DNA from: Betaproteobacteria bacterium | GTDB taxonomy: Bacteria; Pseudomonadota; Gammaproteobacteria; Burkholderiales; Burkholderiaceae_F | Length of the DNA: 46,323 nucleotides | NCBI GenBank assembly: GCA_005882215.1 | Contig: VBCK01000121.1 | Coordinates: 1-46,323 of the forward strand | Direction of reading: 5' to 3' | Part shown: in pieces, positions 15,031 to 24,408 of the stretch | Layout of the letters: each line of letters opens with the position of its first letter | Position numbering within the stretch: the stretch's first letter is position 1 | Position numbers and translations under genes: made by a program | Notes under the pieces: generated by a model | The model's input: only the letters and a program-made list of their open reading frames with translations | The model's database searches: none | What the model was told of the DNA's origin: nothing

Positions 15031-15044
15031 TTGACCGATATCAA
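15031..15044 (+). promoter_or_regulatory. FNR/ANR-type box upstream of the copper ATPase
   Basis: TTGACCGATATCAA matches the FNR consensus TTGAT-N4-ATCAA at 9 of 10 fixed positions. Its centre is at 15037.5. A -10-like TACGCT lies at 15066-15071, which puts a start site near 15078 and the box about 41 bases upstream, the class II FNR activation distance. The GTG start of the ATPase is 114 bases downstream of the box. FNR control of CcoI-type ATPases is well known; binding here is inferred. Confidence 0.62.
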
Positions 15045-15157
15045 GGGCTGGATCGGCGTGCCGCCTACGCTTGATCGAGCCAGTCGGGAAAGCCAAGGCC
15101 GTGGGTGCGACCCGCGGCCGCGCCCAGGACCCGACGGCAAAATCGAAGGGCCCGCGC

Positions 15158-17647
15158 GTGACGCAAACGAAGGTTTCGGATCATTCTCGCTTCGGCCGCG
15201 AAGACGACGGCAGGGCTGATGTCTCCTGTGCACACTGTTCGGAGGCGCTCGCGGCGGTCCGGATTGTGCGGCGCGAGATCGCGGGCAGCCCGCAGTCGTT
15301 CTGCTGCCCCGGTTGCGCCTTCATCGCCGAACAGATCGCTCTGGCCCGTTCCCGTCTCGGCTGGTCGCCCGATGCAGAGCCGGCGCGGGAGCGTGCGGCA
15401 GCCGCGCGGCAGCCGGCACGCAGCCAGGTCGAGATTCGCGGGATGGTGTGCGGCGCCTGTGCGATTCTGATCGAGACCCGGCTGCGCGCGACGCTCGGTG
15501 TTGCGGTGGCCAACGTCGACTTCGTAGCGCGGCGGGCGACGGTCGTGTACGACCGCAACCGGGTCGGGCTGCCGGCGCTGCAGACCGTGGTCGAGCGTTG
15601 CGGCTATCGGGTCGTGACGCACGCAAAACCGGACGGCGAGCGGCGAGCGCAGCAGATCGAGGTGCTGCGCGTAGCGGTTGCCTGGCTGGCGATGATCCAG
15701 GTGATGATGCTGGCGGTGCCCGCCTACCTGGCACGCCCCGGCGAGATCGGTCCGGTGCTGGAGCAGCTGCTGCTCGTGGCCCAGGCGGTGCTGACGGTGC
15801 CGGTCGTGCTGTTTTGCGGGGCGCCGCTGTGGCGCGCGGCCTTCAGCCAGCTGCGCACGGGCCAGGTCGGGATGGACGTGCCGGTCGCTCTCGGGCTGGC
15901 TGCCGCGCTGGGCGCCAGCGCGTTCTCGCTGGCCGCAGGCGGCGGCGCGGTGTATTTCGATTCGATCACGATGTTGGTCGCACTGCTGCTGTCGGTCCGG
16001 TGGTGGCAGCAGCGGGCACTGACGCGGGCCTCCGCGCACATCGATGCGGCGGTCGCGCGGACCGTGGGCCAGGCGCAGCGATTGCGCAATCACCCCCGCT
16101 CGTCGGAGTTCGAGACGGTCGCCTCCGATCGGCTGTCGGTCCGTGACCGTGTGATCGTGCCGGCCGGTGCACTGGTGCCGGCCGACGGGCGGGTCCTGCA
16201 AGGCCACTCGGCTCTATCCCAGGCCTGGCTGACCGGCGAGTCGGCGCCGATCGAGGCCGAGCCGGGCATGCGCGTGCTGGCGGGCAGTCTGAACATGGAC
16301 CAGCCGCTGGTGGTCGAGGTGCTCCGGTGCGGCGAGCACACCTCGCTGTCGGCGCTGCAGAGACTGATCGTCGAAGCCGCCAGCCAGCGTCCACGCCCGG
16401 TCGAGCTGGCCAACCGGGTCGCAGCGCGTTTCGTGCTGGTGCTGCTGGCGGCCAGCGTTGCGACCGCAGTCGGATGGGCGCTGATCGACGCCTCGGCCGC
16501 GCTGCGCAATGCGATTGCGGTCCTGATTGTGACCTGCCCGTGCGCCCTGTCGCTCGCCGCGCCGCTCGCGACCGCGGTGGCCCAGGCCGCGCTGGCCAGA
16601 CGCGGCGTGCTGCTGGCGCGCCCCTGCGCGCTGGAAGAACTGGCGCGGGTCGACACGGTCGCGTTCGATAAAACCGGCACGCTGACCGAGGCCGAGCCGG
16701 TGGTCACCGGCATGCTGTCCGTGCGCGACCTGGACGATACCGACTGCCTGCGTATCGCGGCCAGCCTGGAATCGCGCTCCGCTCACCCGTTCGCGCGCGC
16801 GCTCTTTCGCGCGGCCCAGCAGGCGCACGTGGCGCCGGTTTCGGTGGCCAGCGTGACCGAAGTCGCCGGATCCGGCGTCGAAGGCCTGGTCGACGGCCGC
16901 CGCTACCGCTTCGGGAAGCCGGGATACGCACTTGCGCTGGCCGGCGACTCGAGCCCGCTGGTCGATATCGGACTGGCCCTGGCCTTGCAAGGCGCGCGGA
17001 CCGGAACGGGGCTGATTCTGGCCGACCAGGACGGCCCGCTTGCGGTCGTGCGCTTCGGCGAGCAGATCCGGACCGACGCGGCCAGCGTGCTTGCGCAGCT
17101 GGCGCGCGCGGGCGCCGATCTGATGCTGGTGTCGGGCGACCGGCGCGCCGCCGTCGAGGCGGTCGCCTCGGCGCTGAACTGTCACGCGAACCTGAGGATC
17201 TACGCCGAGCAGTCGCCAGCCGGCAAGCAGGCACTGCTCGCCCGCTTGCAGAGCCGAGGTGGGCGCATCGCGATGATCGGAGACGGCATCAACGATGCGC
17301 CCGTGCTGGCGCAGGCCGATGCGTCGATTGCGCTCGCCTCGGGCTCCGATCTGGCGCAGGCCCGGGCCGATGTGATCTGTCTGCGCTCCAGCCTGGCCGA
17401 CGTCGGGTTCGTATTCGAGCTGGCGCGCCGCACCACGCGCGCGGTGCGGACGAATCTGAGCTGGGCACTGGCCTACAGCGCAGCGATGGTCCCGCTGGCC
17501 GTGGCCGGGCTGGTTTCGCCGCTGATCGCAGCGGTCGGCATGGCGCTCAGTTCGGCGCTCGTGCTGGGGAACTCGCTGCGGTTGAATCCGCGCCGCTCGC
17601 ACGAGGCGCTGCCGGACACCTCGCTGCCCGCCCTGTGGCACGACTGA
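15158..17647 (+). CDS. ccoI: CcoI/FixI-type copper-exporting P1B ATPase
   Basis: A cation-transporting ATPase of 829 residues in the inner membrane. In order: a Cys-rich N-terminal zinc-ribbon-like segment (C24-x2-C27 and CCPGC at 49-53) typical of FixI/CcoI; an HMA domain with C98-x2-C101 (GMVCGAC); paired membrane helices; transmembrane CPC at 460-462; the phosphorylation site DKTGTLT (Asp504); SAHP; and GDGIND near 709. This branch delivers copper to cbb3 cytochrome oxidase assembly. The start is GTG 15158, preceded by GAAGGG at 7-base spacing; a TTG at 15071 would add 29 residues. No ccoNOP, ccoG or ccoS is visible, so the gene is detached from the usual cluster. An FNR-type box lies upstream. 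Confidence 0.85.
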   Translation: MTQTKVSDHSRFGREDDGRADVSCAHCSEALAAVRIVRREIAGSPQSFCCPGCAFIAEQIALARSRLGWSPDAEPARERAAAARQPARSQVEIRGMVCGACAILIETRLRATLGVAVANVDFVARRATVVYDRNRVGLPALQTVVERCGYRVVTHAKPDGERRAQQIEVLRVAVAWLAMIQVMMLAVPAYLARPGEIGPVLEQLLLVAQAVLTVPVVLFCGAPLWRAAFSQLRTGQVGMDVPVALGLAAALGASAFSLAAGGGAVYFDSITMLVALLLSVRWWQQRALTRASAHIDAAVARTVGQAQRLRNHPRSSEFETVASDRLSVRDRVIVPAGALVPADGRVLQGHSALSQAWLTGESAPIEAEPGMRVLAGSLNMDQPLVVEVLRCGEHTSLSALQRLIVEAASQRPRPVELANRVAARFVLVLLAASVATAVGWALIDASAALRNAIAVLIVTCPCALSLAAPLATAVAQAALARRGVLLARPCALEELARVDTVAFDKTGTLTEAEPVVTGMLSVRDLDDTDCLRIAASLESRSAHPFARALFRAAQQAHVAPVSVASVTEVAGSGVEGLVDGRRYRFGKPGYALALAGDSSPLVDIGLALALQGARTGTGLILADQDGPLAVVRFGEQIRTDAASVLAQLARAGADLMLVSGDRRAAVEAVASALNCHANLRIYAEQSPAGKQALLARLQSRGGRIAMIGDGINDAPVLAQADASIALASGSDLAQARADVICLRSSLADVGFVFELARRTTRAVRTNLSWALAYSAAMVPLAVAGLVSPLIAAVGMALSSALVLGNSLRLNPRRSHEALPDTSLPALWHD

Positions 17648-17815
17648 CGGCCATAGACCCGCTCTTCCTGCCGATTCCGCTGTCGCTGCCTCTGCGTCTG
17701 CTTTATTGAGTTCCGCAGTACCCGGTCCGCGCGGCGCCGGCCCGTGCGGCCAGTATCATTGGCCATTGGCTCATCGACCGACCGATCGACGCGACCGCGT
17801 CAGGGCGGTGCCGAC

Positions 17816-20458
17816 ATGAACAGCGCCGAGATCCGCGAACGCTTCCTGAAATTCTTCGAGTCCAACGGGCATACGATCGTGCGCGCGTCCTCGCTGGTGC
17901 CCGCCAACGACCCGACGCTGCTCTTTACGAATTCGGGCATGGTGCAGTTCAAGGACGTGTTCACCGGGCGCGAGACGCGCCCGTACCGGCGCGCCACCAC
18001 TGCGCAGAAGTCGCTGCGGGCCGGCGGCAAGCACAACGATCTGGAAAACGTCGGCTATACGGCCCGGCATCACACCTTTTTCGAGATGCTGGGTAACTTC
18101 AGCTTCGGCGACTACTTCAAGCGCGAGGCGATCGGCTACGCGTGGCAGCTGCTGACCCGCGAATACCGGCTGCCGGCCGACAAGTTGTGGGTCACGGTGT
18201 ACGTCGACGACGACGAGGCGTATTCGATCTGGACTCGCGAGATCGGCGTGCCGGCCTCGCGCTGCATACGGATCGGGGACCAGCCCGGCCAGCCGAAGTA
18301 CACGTCGGACAACTTCTGGCAAATGGCCGACACCGGCCCCTGCGGCCCGTGCACCGAGATCTTCTATGACCACGGGCCGCAGGTTGCGGGCGGCCCGCCG
18401 GGCTCGCCCGATGCCGACGGCGACCGCTTCATCGAGATCTGGAACCTGGTGTTCATGCAGTTCGACCGCGACGGGGCCGGCCTGCTCACGCCGTTGCCTC
18501 GCCCCTGCGTCGACACCGGCATGGGCCTGGAACGGCTGGCGGCCGTTCTGCAGGGAGTGCACAGCAACTACGAAATCGACCTTTTCCAGCGGTTGATTGG
18601 CGCCGCCGCGCGCGAAACGGGCACGCGCGACCTGACCGAGAACTCGCTCAAAGTGATCGCCGACCACATTCGTGCCTGTGCGTTCCTGGTGGCCGACGGC
18701 GTGATTCCGGGCAACGAGGGCCGCGGCTACGTGCTGCGCCGCATCGTGCGCCGGGCGCTGCGGCACGGCTACAAGCTTGGCTGCCGCAAGCCGTTCTTTC
18801 ACCGGCTGGCCGCCGACGTGGCGCAGGAAATGGGGGCGGCCTATCCGGAGCTGGTCGAAGGGCTGGCGCGCATCGAAGCGGTGCTGCTGCAGGAGGAGCA
18901 GCGCTTTGGCGAAACGCTGGAGAACGGCATGAAGATCCTGGAAGCGGCGCTCGGGCAGCTGCGCAGCGGCGACGCGCGGATGCTCGACGGCGAAACCGTG
19001 TTCGTGTTGTACGACACGCACGGCTTTCCGGTCGACCTGACCGCCGACATCGCGCGCGAGCGCGGCTTCACGGTCGACATGGCCGGCTTCGAGCGGGCGA
19101 TGGAGCGCCAGCGGGAGCAGGCGCGTGCGGAAGGCCGCTTCCGGATGAGCGCCGGGCTCGAGTACGACGGCGATCGCACGCGCTTCGTCGGCTACGAGCG
19201 GCTGCGCGCCGAGGCGCGCGTGGTGGCGCTGTACGCCGACGGCGTCGCGGTCCCGAGCCTGCGCGCGGGCCAGGCAGGGGTGGTGGTGCTGGACACGACG
19301 CCGTTTTACGCCGAGGGCGGCGGCCAGGTCGGCGACCGCGGCGAGCTCGTCGGTGCCCACGGCACGTTCCGGGTCGACGACACGCAGAGGATCCAGGCCG
19401 ACGTATTCGGTCACCACGGCACGCTGGCGACCGGGACGCTGCGCGTGGGCGACACGGTGGAGGCGCGGGTCGACGGGGGCTTGCGCGCGCGCACGATGCT
19501 GAACCATTCGGCCACGCACCTGATGCACGCGGCGCTGCGCGCGGTGCTGGGCAACCACGTCCAGCAGAGGGGCTCGCGGGTGGACGCGGAGCGTACCCGT
19601 TTCGACTTTTCGCACGACAGGCCGATGGACCCGGACGAGGTGCGGCGCGTGGAGGCAATCGTCAATCGGGCGATCCGCGCCAACGCGTCGGTCAGCGCGA
19701 ATGTGATGAAGTTCGACGACGCGATCCGTTCAGGCGCACTGGCGTTTTTCGGCGACAAGTACGGCGACGAGGTCCGCGTGATCGCGATGGGTTCCGACGG
19801 CGAGAACTTCTCCACTGAGCTGTGCGGCGGCACACATGTGCGTCGCACGGGCGATATCGGATTTTTCAAGGTCGTCGCGGAAAGCGGAATCGCCTCCGGC
19901 GTGCGCCGGATCGAGGCCGTGACCGGCGCGGGCGCGCTCGAGTACGTGCAGTGGCTCGATGCCCAGCTCGCCTCGATCGCCGCGGCGGTACGCAGCCCGG
20001 TGGCCGAGGCGAACGACCGCATCGTCCAGATTCTGGAGGACGTGAAGGCACGGGACAAGGAAATCGCCCGGCTGAAGAGCCGGCTTGCCGCCGGCCAGGG
20101 AGACGACCTGGCGGCGCGCGCGGTCGAGGTAAAGTCCGGCGTGAAGGTGCTGGCCGCGACGCTGGACGGAGCCGACGCGCGTACGCTGCGCGAGACGCTC
20201 GATCAGCTGAAGAACAAGCTGAAAAGCGCGGCGATCGTGCTGGCCAGCGTCGAGGACGGCAAGGTGCAGATCGCCGCCGGGGTCACGCAGGATGCAGTGG
20301 GCCGGATCAAGGCGGGGGAACTGGCGAACTTCGTCGCTTCCCAGGTCGGGGGCAAAGGCGGTGGTCGGCCCGACATGGCGATGGCCGGCGGCAACGATCC
20401 GGCGGCTCTGCCCTCGGCGCTCAGCAGGGTGCAGGCCTGGGTGGCCGAGCGTTTGTAA
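17816..20458 (+). CDS. alaS: Alanine--tRNA ligase
   Basis: An 880-residue class II synthetase of the expected length. The N-terminal catalytic domain begins [17 protein letters not shown] and contains [13 protein letters not shown]; the editing domain carries the zinc ligands His564/His568 (HSATH) and Cys670/His674 (CGGTH). The C-Ala domain with a coiled coil and a Gly-rich end ([16 protein letters not shown]) follows. ATG 17816 starts the conserved sequence [10 protein letters not shown]; the longer open frame adds an unrelated tail. The 168-base upstream gap has a TATCAT (17754-17759) without a matching -35. The tusA-like gene begins 10 bases after the stop. Confidence 0.96.
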   Translation: MNSAEIRERFLKFFESNGHTIVRASSLVPANDPTLLFTNSGMVQFKDVFTGRETRPYRRATTAQKSLRAGGKHNDLENVGYTARHHTFFEMLGNFSFGDYFKREAIGYAWQLLTREYRLPADKLWVTVYVDDDEAYSIWTREIGVPASRCIRIGDQPGQPKYTSDNFWQMADTGPCGPCTEIFYDHGPQVAGGPPGSPDADGDRFIEIWNLVFMQFDRDGAGLLTPLPRPCVDTGMGLERLAAVLQGVHSNYEIDLFQRLIGAAARETGTRDLTENSLKVIADHIRACAFLVADGVIPGNEGRGYVLRRIVRRALRHGYKLGCRKPFFHRLAADVAQEMGAAYPELVEGLARIEAVLLQEEQRFGETLENGMKILEAALGQLRSGDARMLDGETVFVLYDTHGFPVDLTADIARERGFTVDMAGFERAMERQREQARAEGRFRMSAGLEYDGDRTRFVGYERLRAEARVVALYADGVAVPSLRAGQAGVVVLDTTPFYAEGGGQVGDRGELVGAHGTFRVDDTQRIQADVFGHHGTLATGTLRVGDTVEARVDGGLRARTMLNHSATHLMHAALRAVLGNHVQQRGSRVDAERTRFDFSHDRPMDPDEVRRVEAIVNRAIRANASVSANVMKFDDAIRSGALAFFGDKYGDEVRVIAMGSDGENFSTELCGGTHVRRTGDIGFFKVVAESGIASGVRRIEAVTGAGALEYVQWLDAQLASIAAAVRSPVAEANDRIVQILEDVKARDKEIARLKSRLAAGQGDDLAARAVEVKSGVKVLAATLDGADARTLRETLDQLKNKLKSAAIVLASVEDGKVQIAAGVTQDAVGRIKAGELANFVASQVGGKGGGRPDMAMAGGNDPAALPSALSRVQAWVAERL

Positions 20459-20468
20459 GGAGCAGCAG

Positions 20469-20726
20469 ATGAATGCGGATACGCCGGGAATGATCGTCGA
20501 AGAGTACGACCGCGAAGTCGACGCGCGGGGCCTGGCCTGCCCGCTGCCAATCCTGCGGGCGAAAAAGGCGCTCGCGGAGATGCAAAGCGGCCAGATCCTG
20601 AAGATCGTCTGCACCGACCGCGGCTCGGTCCGCGATTTCCAGGCCTTCTCGAAACAGACCGGCAACGACCTGCTGCGTCAGCTGACGGTCGGCGCCGAGT
20701 TCGTCCATTTCCTGCGGCGGCGCTAA
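20469..20726 (+). CDS. tusA: TusA-family sulfur carrier protein
   Basis: An 85-residue protein with EVDARGLACPLPILRAKKAL, the Cys-Pro-x-Pro site of TusA/SirA proteins that relay persulfide sulfur (for example to tRNA thiolation or molybdenum cofactor). The Shine-Dalgarno AAGGAG lies just ahead and only 10 bases separate it from alaS, so the two genes are cotranscribed. The first 13 residues are not conserved. Confidence 0.9.
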   Translation: MNADTPGMIVEEYDREVDARGLACPLPILRAKKALAEMQSGQILKIVCTDRGSVRDFQAFSKQTGNDLLRQLTVGAEFVHFLRRR

Positions 20727-20785
20727 CTGACATCCTAAGTCTCCCCACTCCAGCTTGAGAGGGCAGGAAGTGAAGGCGTCTTTCT

Positions 20786-20824
20786 CCCCTCTCCCGCGCG
20801 CGGGAGAGGGGCGGGGGTGAGGGT
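20786..20824 (+). repeat. Dispersed repeat copy: 26-base perfect palindrome plus GGGGGTGAGGGT
   Basis: Bases 20786-20811 form a perfect 13-bp inverted repeat without loop (CCCCTCTCCCGCG and its complement), followed by C and GGGGGTGAGGGT at 20813-20824. The same arrangement with one mismatch is at 28337-28375. The element ends inside the first codons assigned to the next gene, so that gene's start may have been created or moved by it. As RNA it would form a very stable hairpin behind tusA, plausibly ending the alaS-tusA transcript. Confidence 0.75.
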
Positions 20825-21284
20825 CTTGAAACGCTGGTTCTGGTTGTCTTTGCTGCTTGTGCTCGCCATCGTCGCGCTGTACGTGGTCGTCGAGATGAAC
20901 TGGAGCTACTCGACCGGGGAGCGTGCCGGCTGGATCCAGAAATTCAGCCGCAAGGGCTGGCTGTGCAAGACCTGGGAAGGCGAGATGGCGATGGTGACGA
21001 TGCCCGGCACCGTACCCGAGAAGTTCGCCTTCACCGTTCGGGACGAGCACTTAGTGGCGCAGATCAACCAGACGATGGGCCGGCGCGTTGCGCTCACCTA
21101 CGAGCAGAAAAAGGGCCTCCCGACGAGTTGCTTCGGCGACACCGAATACTGGGTCACCGGCGTGCGCGAGCTGTCGGACGTGCCGCCGGTGCCGGGCGCC
21201 GTTCCGGCTCCGTCGCCCGCCCCGTCGCCCGCCCCCGCTCCGTCGGCGGCACCCGCTCCGGCTCCCGCCCCGCCCGGTAAGTAG
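20817..21284 (+). CDS. Conserved membrane-anchored protein with Pro/Ala-rich tail, function unknown
   Basis: About 155 residues. A single transmembrane helix (WFWLSLLLVLAIVALYVVV) is followed by a compact domain with SYSTGERAGWIQKFSRKGWL, CKTWEGEMAMVTMPG and FTVRDEHLVAQI, a pattern I recognise only as a conserved betaproteobacterial hypothetical family. The last ~26 residues are a low-complexity Pro/Ala/Ser repeat encoded by near-repeats of GCTCCGTCGCCC-like units. GTG 20817 and TTG 20826 are both possible starts and lie within the end of the dispersed repeat; there is no good Shine-Dalgarno for either. Confidence 0.72.
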   Translation: MRVLKRWFWLSLLLVLAIVALYVVVEMNWSYSTGERAGWIQKFSRKGWLCKTWEGEMAMVTMPGTVPEKFAFTVRDEHLVAQINQTMGRRVALTYEQKKGLPTSCFGDTEYWVTGVRELSDVPPVPGAVPAPSPAPSPAPAPSAAPAPAPAPPGK

Positions 21285-21312
21285 GCCGCTGCTCCGCGCG
21301 CTTCGCGACGCG

Positions 21313-21819
21313 TCACCGCTCGATCCGCGTGATGCTCTTCTGCATTGGCATGAACTCCGCCCTGGTGTGAGATGGAGCCTCGATAAAGCCGAGCTTCGAG
21401 TAAAGGCGAATCGCCGCGGCATTGTCGCGATAGACAAACAGTCTCACGGACTCCGCTTCAGGGAGCGATTCGGCACGCGCAATCAGAAGCCGGCACAGCG
21501 TCGCGCCAAGGCCACTGCCGCGACGGCTCGGAGCGACGATGAGCCGGCCCAGACGGAAGCTGGTGCGATCCTGCCGGATCAGCTGTCCGAAGCCGACCGC
21601 TTCGGCCGACTCCACGGATTCCGCGATCAGCGAAAAGGACGCGCTGATTTCGCCCGGAACGATCGCAGGGGCGCTCGCGATCAGCCCGGGCAGTTCAGCG
21701 CCGGAGAAGGGAAACGGGATGTGCGGCCCGCCCCAGCGGACGCATTGCGCAGCGTCCTGGATCCACGAGGCGATCGCATCGTAGTCGGCCGGCCCGGGTG
21801 ATCGGAGCACATGCGTCAT
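21313..21819 (-). CDS. GNAT-family N-acetyltransferase
   Basis: A 168-residue acetyltransferase. LGRLIVAPSRRGSGLGATLCRLLIARA holds the acetyl-CoA loop (R-R-G-x-G-x-G) and RLFVYRDNAAAIRLYSKLGF the closing motif B. The substrate is unknown. It lies 66 bases downstream of the lipase-like hydrolase on the same strand and converges on the preceding plus-strand gene. Confidence 0.88.
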   Translation of the reverse strand: MTHVLRSPGPADYDAIASWIQDAAQCVRWGGPHIPFPFSGAELPGLIASAPAIVPGEISASFSLIAESVESAEAVGFGQLIRQDRTSFRLGRLIVAPSRRGSGLGATLCRLLIARAESLPEAESVRLFVYRDNAAAIRLYSKLGFIEAPSHTRAEFMPMQKSITRIER

Positions 21820-21885
21820 GCGCGCAACTGTATTCGAGCTCGCCGTCGGCGGCGAGTGCGACGACGCACGGCCCGGCCACCGGCC

Positions 21886-22632
21886 CTACGCGGGTCCGAA
21901 CCGACGCGCCAGGCGTGCGACCAGAATTCGTATCACCTCCGGATTGTGCGGCATCGTCACGTGCGGGCCGCTCACTTCGATATTGTCGCCAGAGGAGCTT
22001 CCCGCGTCGCAGCAGTGTGCCCAGCGGACGATACCGTCGTCGCGCGAATAGATGCAGGTCGACGGCACCGGCGGCGGTGCGCCGATCTCGGCCGACAGCG
22101 CGCGCAGATCGACGGCGGGCCAGAACCCCAGAAACGGTTCGAGCGGTACCCATACGCTGCTCGCCGGCTGGTGGATCGGGCTGCACACGGTGATGACCTG
22201 GCGGACCCGCGCCGGAAAGCGGGCGCTCAGCAAGCGAGCAAACAGCCCTCCCATGCTGAACCCGACCAGGCTGACCGCCCCATGCCGCGCGGACAGCTCC
22301 GCGAGTCGTTCGGTGATTCCGACCAGCACCCGCGCAGTCGGACCCATGTTGACGCCGAGACTCCAGCCGTAGGCGGCGTACCCGAGCCCGGTGATGAACG
22401 CCCTCAGCTTCACGGTCTGGCGGTCGCTTCGAAGGCTTGCCGGCAGGACCAGTACCGCGTGTCCATCGCCTCGCGCGAAGCCGCCCAGAGTCCCGGAGTC
22501 GAAAACCGGAAAGGGCGACGGACACGCCAGTGCAAGGTACTCCGCCAGCAGGCGGCTGAAGCGCAGCTGACCACGCGCCGACGCATCAGAGCGCTCGGAA
22601 AAGCCCGGACCCGTCTTGTTGGGCGTTGCCAT
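21886..22632 (-). CDS. Lipase-like alpha/beta hydrolase
   Basis: A 248-residue protein. VSLVGFSMGGLFARLLSARFP is the nucleophile elbow (G-F-S-M-G-G), CIYSRDDGIVRWAHC the acidic-residue loop, and VSGPHVTMPHNPEVI the catalytic His with the H-x2-M found in triacylglycerol-lipase-like proteins. LVLPASLRSDRQTVKLRAFITGLGY near the start is typical of the branch with cover-loop lipases. No signal peptide is evident. The start lies 4 bases after the methyltransferase stop, so the two are an operon. Confidence 0.82.
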   Translation of the reverse strand: MATPNKTGPGFSERSDASARGQLRFSRLLAEYLALACPSPFPVFDSGTLGGFARGDGHAVLVLPASLRSDRQTVKLRAFITGLGYAAYGWSLGVNMGPTARVLVGITERLAELSARHGAVSLVGFSMGGLFARLLSARFPARVRQVITVCSPIHQPASSVWVPLEPFLGFWPAVDLRALSAEIGAPPPVPSTCIYSRDDGIVRWAHCCDAGSSSGDNIEVSGPHVTMPHNPEVIRILVARLARRFGPA

Positions 22633-22636
22633 CCGG

Positions 22637-23356
22637 CTATCGAGCGGCGACCAGTCTGATCCCGATCGCCTTGATCCGGTTTTGCCCGATCAGCGAGGTT
22701 TCCAGATCCAGGATCTTCGAAGCGATCTCGTAGCCGGTTGGGCTATTGGGCAGGTCACGACAGAAGTATCGAAACAGGTAGCAGCAATCCGCTCGTCCCA
22801 CGCTGGGAAAGAGGGCCGCGACCGCGGCCGTCATCTGCTGCCCCGTGTGCAAGGGTTCCTGAGCGTGCTCCTCGCGCCAGTGCTCGAGCGGCTCCCGCTC
22901 GCCCAGTCCGGGGAAATCGTTCGGCTGCGCCATTGCGGCCAGCCGGAGCGTCTCCGACAGGCTGTACAGCCACCGCGCGGTGTCGTGATCCATCGCCTCG
23001 TGGTCGAATTCGTCCGCCAGCAGCACACCCCCCGGCTTGAGCAGTTCGAAAGCGCGGCCGACAGCGGTTTCCAGCGGGTGGATGTGGTGAAGGGAGCGTG
23101 CAAACAGGACGGCATCGAACGATTCGGACGCTGGAAAGTCGACGAAGTCGCAGCGTTGCGCCGCAACCCCTCGATCCCGCGCTTGGCGCACCGCCTCCTC
23201 CGATACGTCGAGCGCGAGCAGCTGATGCCGATCCTGTTGAAGCCTTTGGGCAAGCTCGCCCTTGCCGCAGCCGACCTCCAGGATCCGGCTGTGCGGCCGC
23301 AGGTTGCCGCGTACGAAGTCGTACGTCCTGCGCAGGGCGATTTCGGTAGGATCCAT
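22637..23356 (-). CDS. Class I SAM-dependent methyltransferase
   Basis: A 239-residue protein. Motif I is ILEVGCGKGELAQRL (SAM-binding Gly loop), with the acidic ribose-binding position in LLALDVSEEAV, then FDAVLFARSLHHIHPLE (motif II) and LLKPGGVLLADEF (motif III). The target is unknown. It heads a three-gene minus-strand group with a lipase-like hydrolase and a GNAT, and is divergent from the DUF302 gene over 69 bases. Confidence 0.88.
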   Translation of the reverse strand: MDPTEIALRRTYDFVRGNLRPHSRILEVGCGKGELAQRLQQDRHQLLALDVSEEAVRQARDRGVAAQRCDFVDFPASESFDAVLFARSLHHIHPLETAVGRAFELLKPGGVLLADEFDHEAMDHDTARWLYSLSETLRLAAMAQPNDFPGLGEREPLEHWREEHAQEPLHTGQQMTAAVAALFPSVGRADCCYLFRYFCRDLPNSPTGYEIASKILDLETSLIGQNRIKAIGIRLVAAR

Positions 23357-23425
23357 GCCCGCATAGTATTACCGCCGTTCCGTCCCGCCGTAGCGGCAGG
23401 GGCGGACCAACCTGGAGGCTGAACC

Positions 23426-23914
23426 ATGAGTGTGAACCGAGGAACGGACCGCGGCTGGCGACATCTGGCTGCGCTGACGGCACTTGCTTTCTGTGTCGAT
23501 TGTGCGATCGCGGCCGACGGTCTGACCGCGGTGCGCAGTCCCTACGGCGCGCCCGAGACGATGGACCGCTTCGAAAAGATCGCGCGCGACAGCGGGATGA
23601 ACATCTTTGCGCGGATCGATCATGCGGCCGGAGCGGCCAAGGTCGGCCTATCGCTGCGGCCGACGCAGGTGCTCGTTTTCGGCAATCCAAAAGGCGGAAC
23701 GCCCTTCATTGAATGCAGCCAGACCGTCGGCATCGACTTGCCGCTGAAGGTCCTGGTCTGGGAGGACGCAACGGGCCACGTCTGGATCGGTTACAACGAT
23801 CCGGCCTGGATCGGCCATCGCCATGGGGCGGACAACTGCCCCGCGATTGGCGCGATATCAAAAGCCCTGGCCAACCTGGTCGACAAGACGATTGCGCCGG
23901 CGGGCGCGTACTGA
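23426..23914 (+). CDS. Exported DUF302 protein
   Basis: A 162-residue protein with a signal peptide (cleavage likely after AIA at residue 29). The DUF302 core has SPYGAPETMDRFEKIARDSGMNIFARIDH, PTQVLVFGNPKGGTPFIE and LPLKVLVWEDATGHVWIGYNDP. The family folds as a small ligand-binding barrel of unknown role. A Shine-Dalgarno TGGAGG lies upstream. It converges on a GNAT gene. Confidence 0.88.
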   Translation: MSVNRGTDRGWRHLAALTALAFCVDCAIAADGLTAVRSPYGAPETMDRFEKIARDSGMNIFARIDHAAGAAKVGLSLRPTQVLVFGNPKGGTPFIECSQTVGIDLPLKVLVWEDATGHVWIGYNDPAWIGHRHGADNCPAIGAISKALANLVDKTIAPAGAY

Positions 23915-23965
23915 CGCTCCAGCCCGGACGCTCATCGCGGGCGCCCGAGAGGCGAGCGTGACGCA

Positions 23966-24373
23966 CTATCGCGTCCGCTGAAACACGAACGCGTTGTCGG
24001 CCTGCGGCATTCCGATGGCCCGGTAGAAGTCGAGGGCACCGGGCGCGGACAGCAGGATGCACGCCGCCTGCGGCCCGGCCGCGCGGCGCGTCTCCTCGAT
24101 CAAGCGCCTGCCGATGCCCGAGCGCTGACAGCTTCGGTCGACCGCCAGGTCCGACAGGTAGCAGCAGAATCCGAAATCCGTCAGCGCTCGCGACACTCCC
24201 ACCAGCCGGCCGTCGACCCGAGCCGTGACAATCAGGTTCGAGTGCGCGAGCATCCGTTCGATTCGATCGCGGTCGTCCACCGGGCGGCGTTCGGACAGGC
24301 CGGAGCGCTGCAGAACGTCGATGAATTCCGCCGCCGTCAGAGCCTGTTCGCGTGCGTACACGACCGGGATCAT
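23966..24373 (-). CDS. GNAT-family N-acetyltransferase
   Basis: A 135-residue compact acetyltransferase. CYLSDLAVDRSCQRSGIGRRLIEETRRAA holds the CoA-binding Q-R-S-G-I-G-R loop, and LLSAPGALDFYRAIGMPQ motif B. The start has the IPVVYAREQALTAAEFIDVL strand-helix seen in short GNATs acting on small molecules. It lies 35 bases downstream of valS on the same strand. Confidence 0.88.
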   Translation of the reverse strand: MIPVVYAREQALTAAEFIDVLQRSGLSERRPVDDRDRIERMLAHSNLIVTARVDGRLVGVSRALTDFGFCCYLSDLAVDRSCQRSGIGRRLIEETRRAAGPQAACILLSAPGALDFYRAIGMPQADNAFVFQRTR

Positions 24374-24408
24374 GAAGTGCTCGCGCGCCGCGGGTCGTTT
24401 CGAATTCT

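Noticed and set aside
15002-15034. Ten-codon leader peptide upstream of the copper ATPase
   Set aside because: ATG 15002 opens only ten codons, has no ribosome site and ends inside the FNR-type box.
17771-19615. 614-codon minus-strand open frame opposite alaS
   Set aside because: An antisense shadow of alaS with no motif; alaS is certain on the plus strand.
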